This document shows, one piece after another, positions 4,709 to 5,044 of a stretch of DNA of 5,044 nt; position 1 is the stretch's first letter, and every line of letters starts with the position of its first letter. The stretch comes from Acidobacteriota bacterium (GTDB lineage Bacteria; Acidobacteriota; Blastocatellia; Pyrinomonadales; Pyrinomonadaceae): contig QHXL01000436.1 in assembly GCA_003222935.1 (NCBI GenBank), positions 1-5,044 on the forward strand, given 5' to 3'. Both the position numbers and the translations under genes were made by a program. The notes beneath the pieces were generated by a model. The model was not told the DNA's origin. It ran no database searches and worked only from the letters and a program-made list of their open reading frames with translations.

Positions 4709-5044
4709 TTAGCTGCAATGTTGATCGAAAGCCTTGGTGAGCTCGCCCGCAATCTGTGACGCATCTCGACCTTCAATCTGATAACGCTCAAGCATGAACA
4801 CCAGCTCGCCATCCTTCATCAGAGCAATTGAAGGAGATGAAGGACCGTAGCCCGTAAAGTAACTACGAGCGCGTTCGGTCGCTTCAATATCGGCTCCGGC
4901 AAATACAGTAGCGACTTTGTCAGGCTTGGTTTCGTGTTGCAGTGCGAGTGCGACTCCCGGTCGGGCCCTTCCGGCAGCGCAGCCGCAAATCGAATTCACA
5001 ACGACCATTAATGTGCCTTTGCTGTTTGGTATCGTGCTATCGAC
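4709..5044 (-). CDS. Bacilliredoxin, BrxA/BrxB (YphP/YqiW) family (5' end cut off)
   Basis: Bacilliredoxins remove bacillithiol, or similar thiols, from oxidised protein cysteines under redox stress, using a CGC active site in a thioredoxin-like fold. The 111 visible residues include VVVNSICGCAAGRARPGVALAL, with CGC at residues 20-22 of the visible part (4979-4987), then HETKPDKVATVFAGADIEATERAR, the conserved YFTGYGPSSPSIALMKDGELVFMLER, and the C-terminal AFDQHCS. Family members are about 140-150 residues, so some 30 N-terminal residues lie beyond the right edge. The ATG at 5008 falls in the middle of the conserved beta strand before the active site and the frame stays open to the edge, so it is not the start. 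Family assignment is firm. The thiol partner in this organism is unknown, and bacillithiol is inferred from the family only. Confidence 0.93.
   Translation of the reverse strand, partial: VDSTIPNSKGTLMVVVNSICGCAAGRARPGVALALQHETKPDKVATVFAGADIEATERARSYFTGYGPSSPSIALMKDGELVFMLERYQIEGRDASQIAGELTKAFDQHCS

Noticed and set aside
4480..4812. A 110-codon minus-strand frame over the second octamer repeat
   Set aside because: It consists of antisense of the 136-residue protein, translated repeat (CLCVSVVK, TEAQRRRGKHRE) and out-of-frame bacilliredoxin.

Overview
The window is a stretch of bacterial chromosome made mostly of housekeeping genes. GC content looks near 50% by eye. The organism is probably a member of the Acidobacteriota, perhaps Blastocatellia-like. 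This is an inference from the RecG and TsaD sequence style, the bacilliredoxin, and two kinds of low-complexity inverted repeat (CTCTGTGN octamer arrays and ACAGACT-GA-AGTCTGT palindromes) that I associate with such genomes. No marker gene settles it.

Layout. Three genes run in the same direction on the minus strand, in the order recG (3970 to 1732), rsmD (1629 to 1039) and tsaD (958 to beyond the left edge). They cover DNA repair and fork reversal, 16S rRNA methylation, and tRNA t6A modification. To the right, on the plus strand and divergent from recG, is a short reading frame that looks like the tail of a larger protein (4033-4197). It overlaps by ATGA a 136-residue helical protein of unknown function (4194-4604). 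At the right edge a bacilliredoxin gene (5044 to 4709, minus strand, 5' end cut off) converges on it.

recG is broken. Its N-terminus, its wedge/OB domain and its helicase domains lie in successive different frames, with lesions near 3906-3913 and 3334-3347. At the second lesion the same few bases encode sensible RecG sequence in both frames. This is what a 16-nt deletion between two copies of a short direct repeat would leave. All helicase motifs are present, so the damage is either recent or an assembly or sequencing artefact.

Three inverted-repeat elements occupy spacers. Two related copies (1636-1729 and 4611-4705) are built of CTCTGTGN octamers and fill the recG-rsmD spacer and the convergent spacer almost completely. 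The third (1001-1070) lies between rsmD and tsaD, and its right arm is translated as the last residues of RsmD. I see no RNA genes, CRISPR array, insertion sequence or defence system, and nothing that amounts to a new multi-gene system. The points worth a second look are the double lesion in recG, the repeats and how they meet the genes, and the small uncharacterised pair right of recG.
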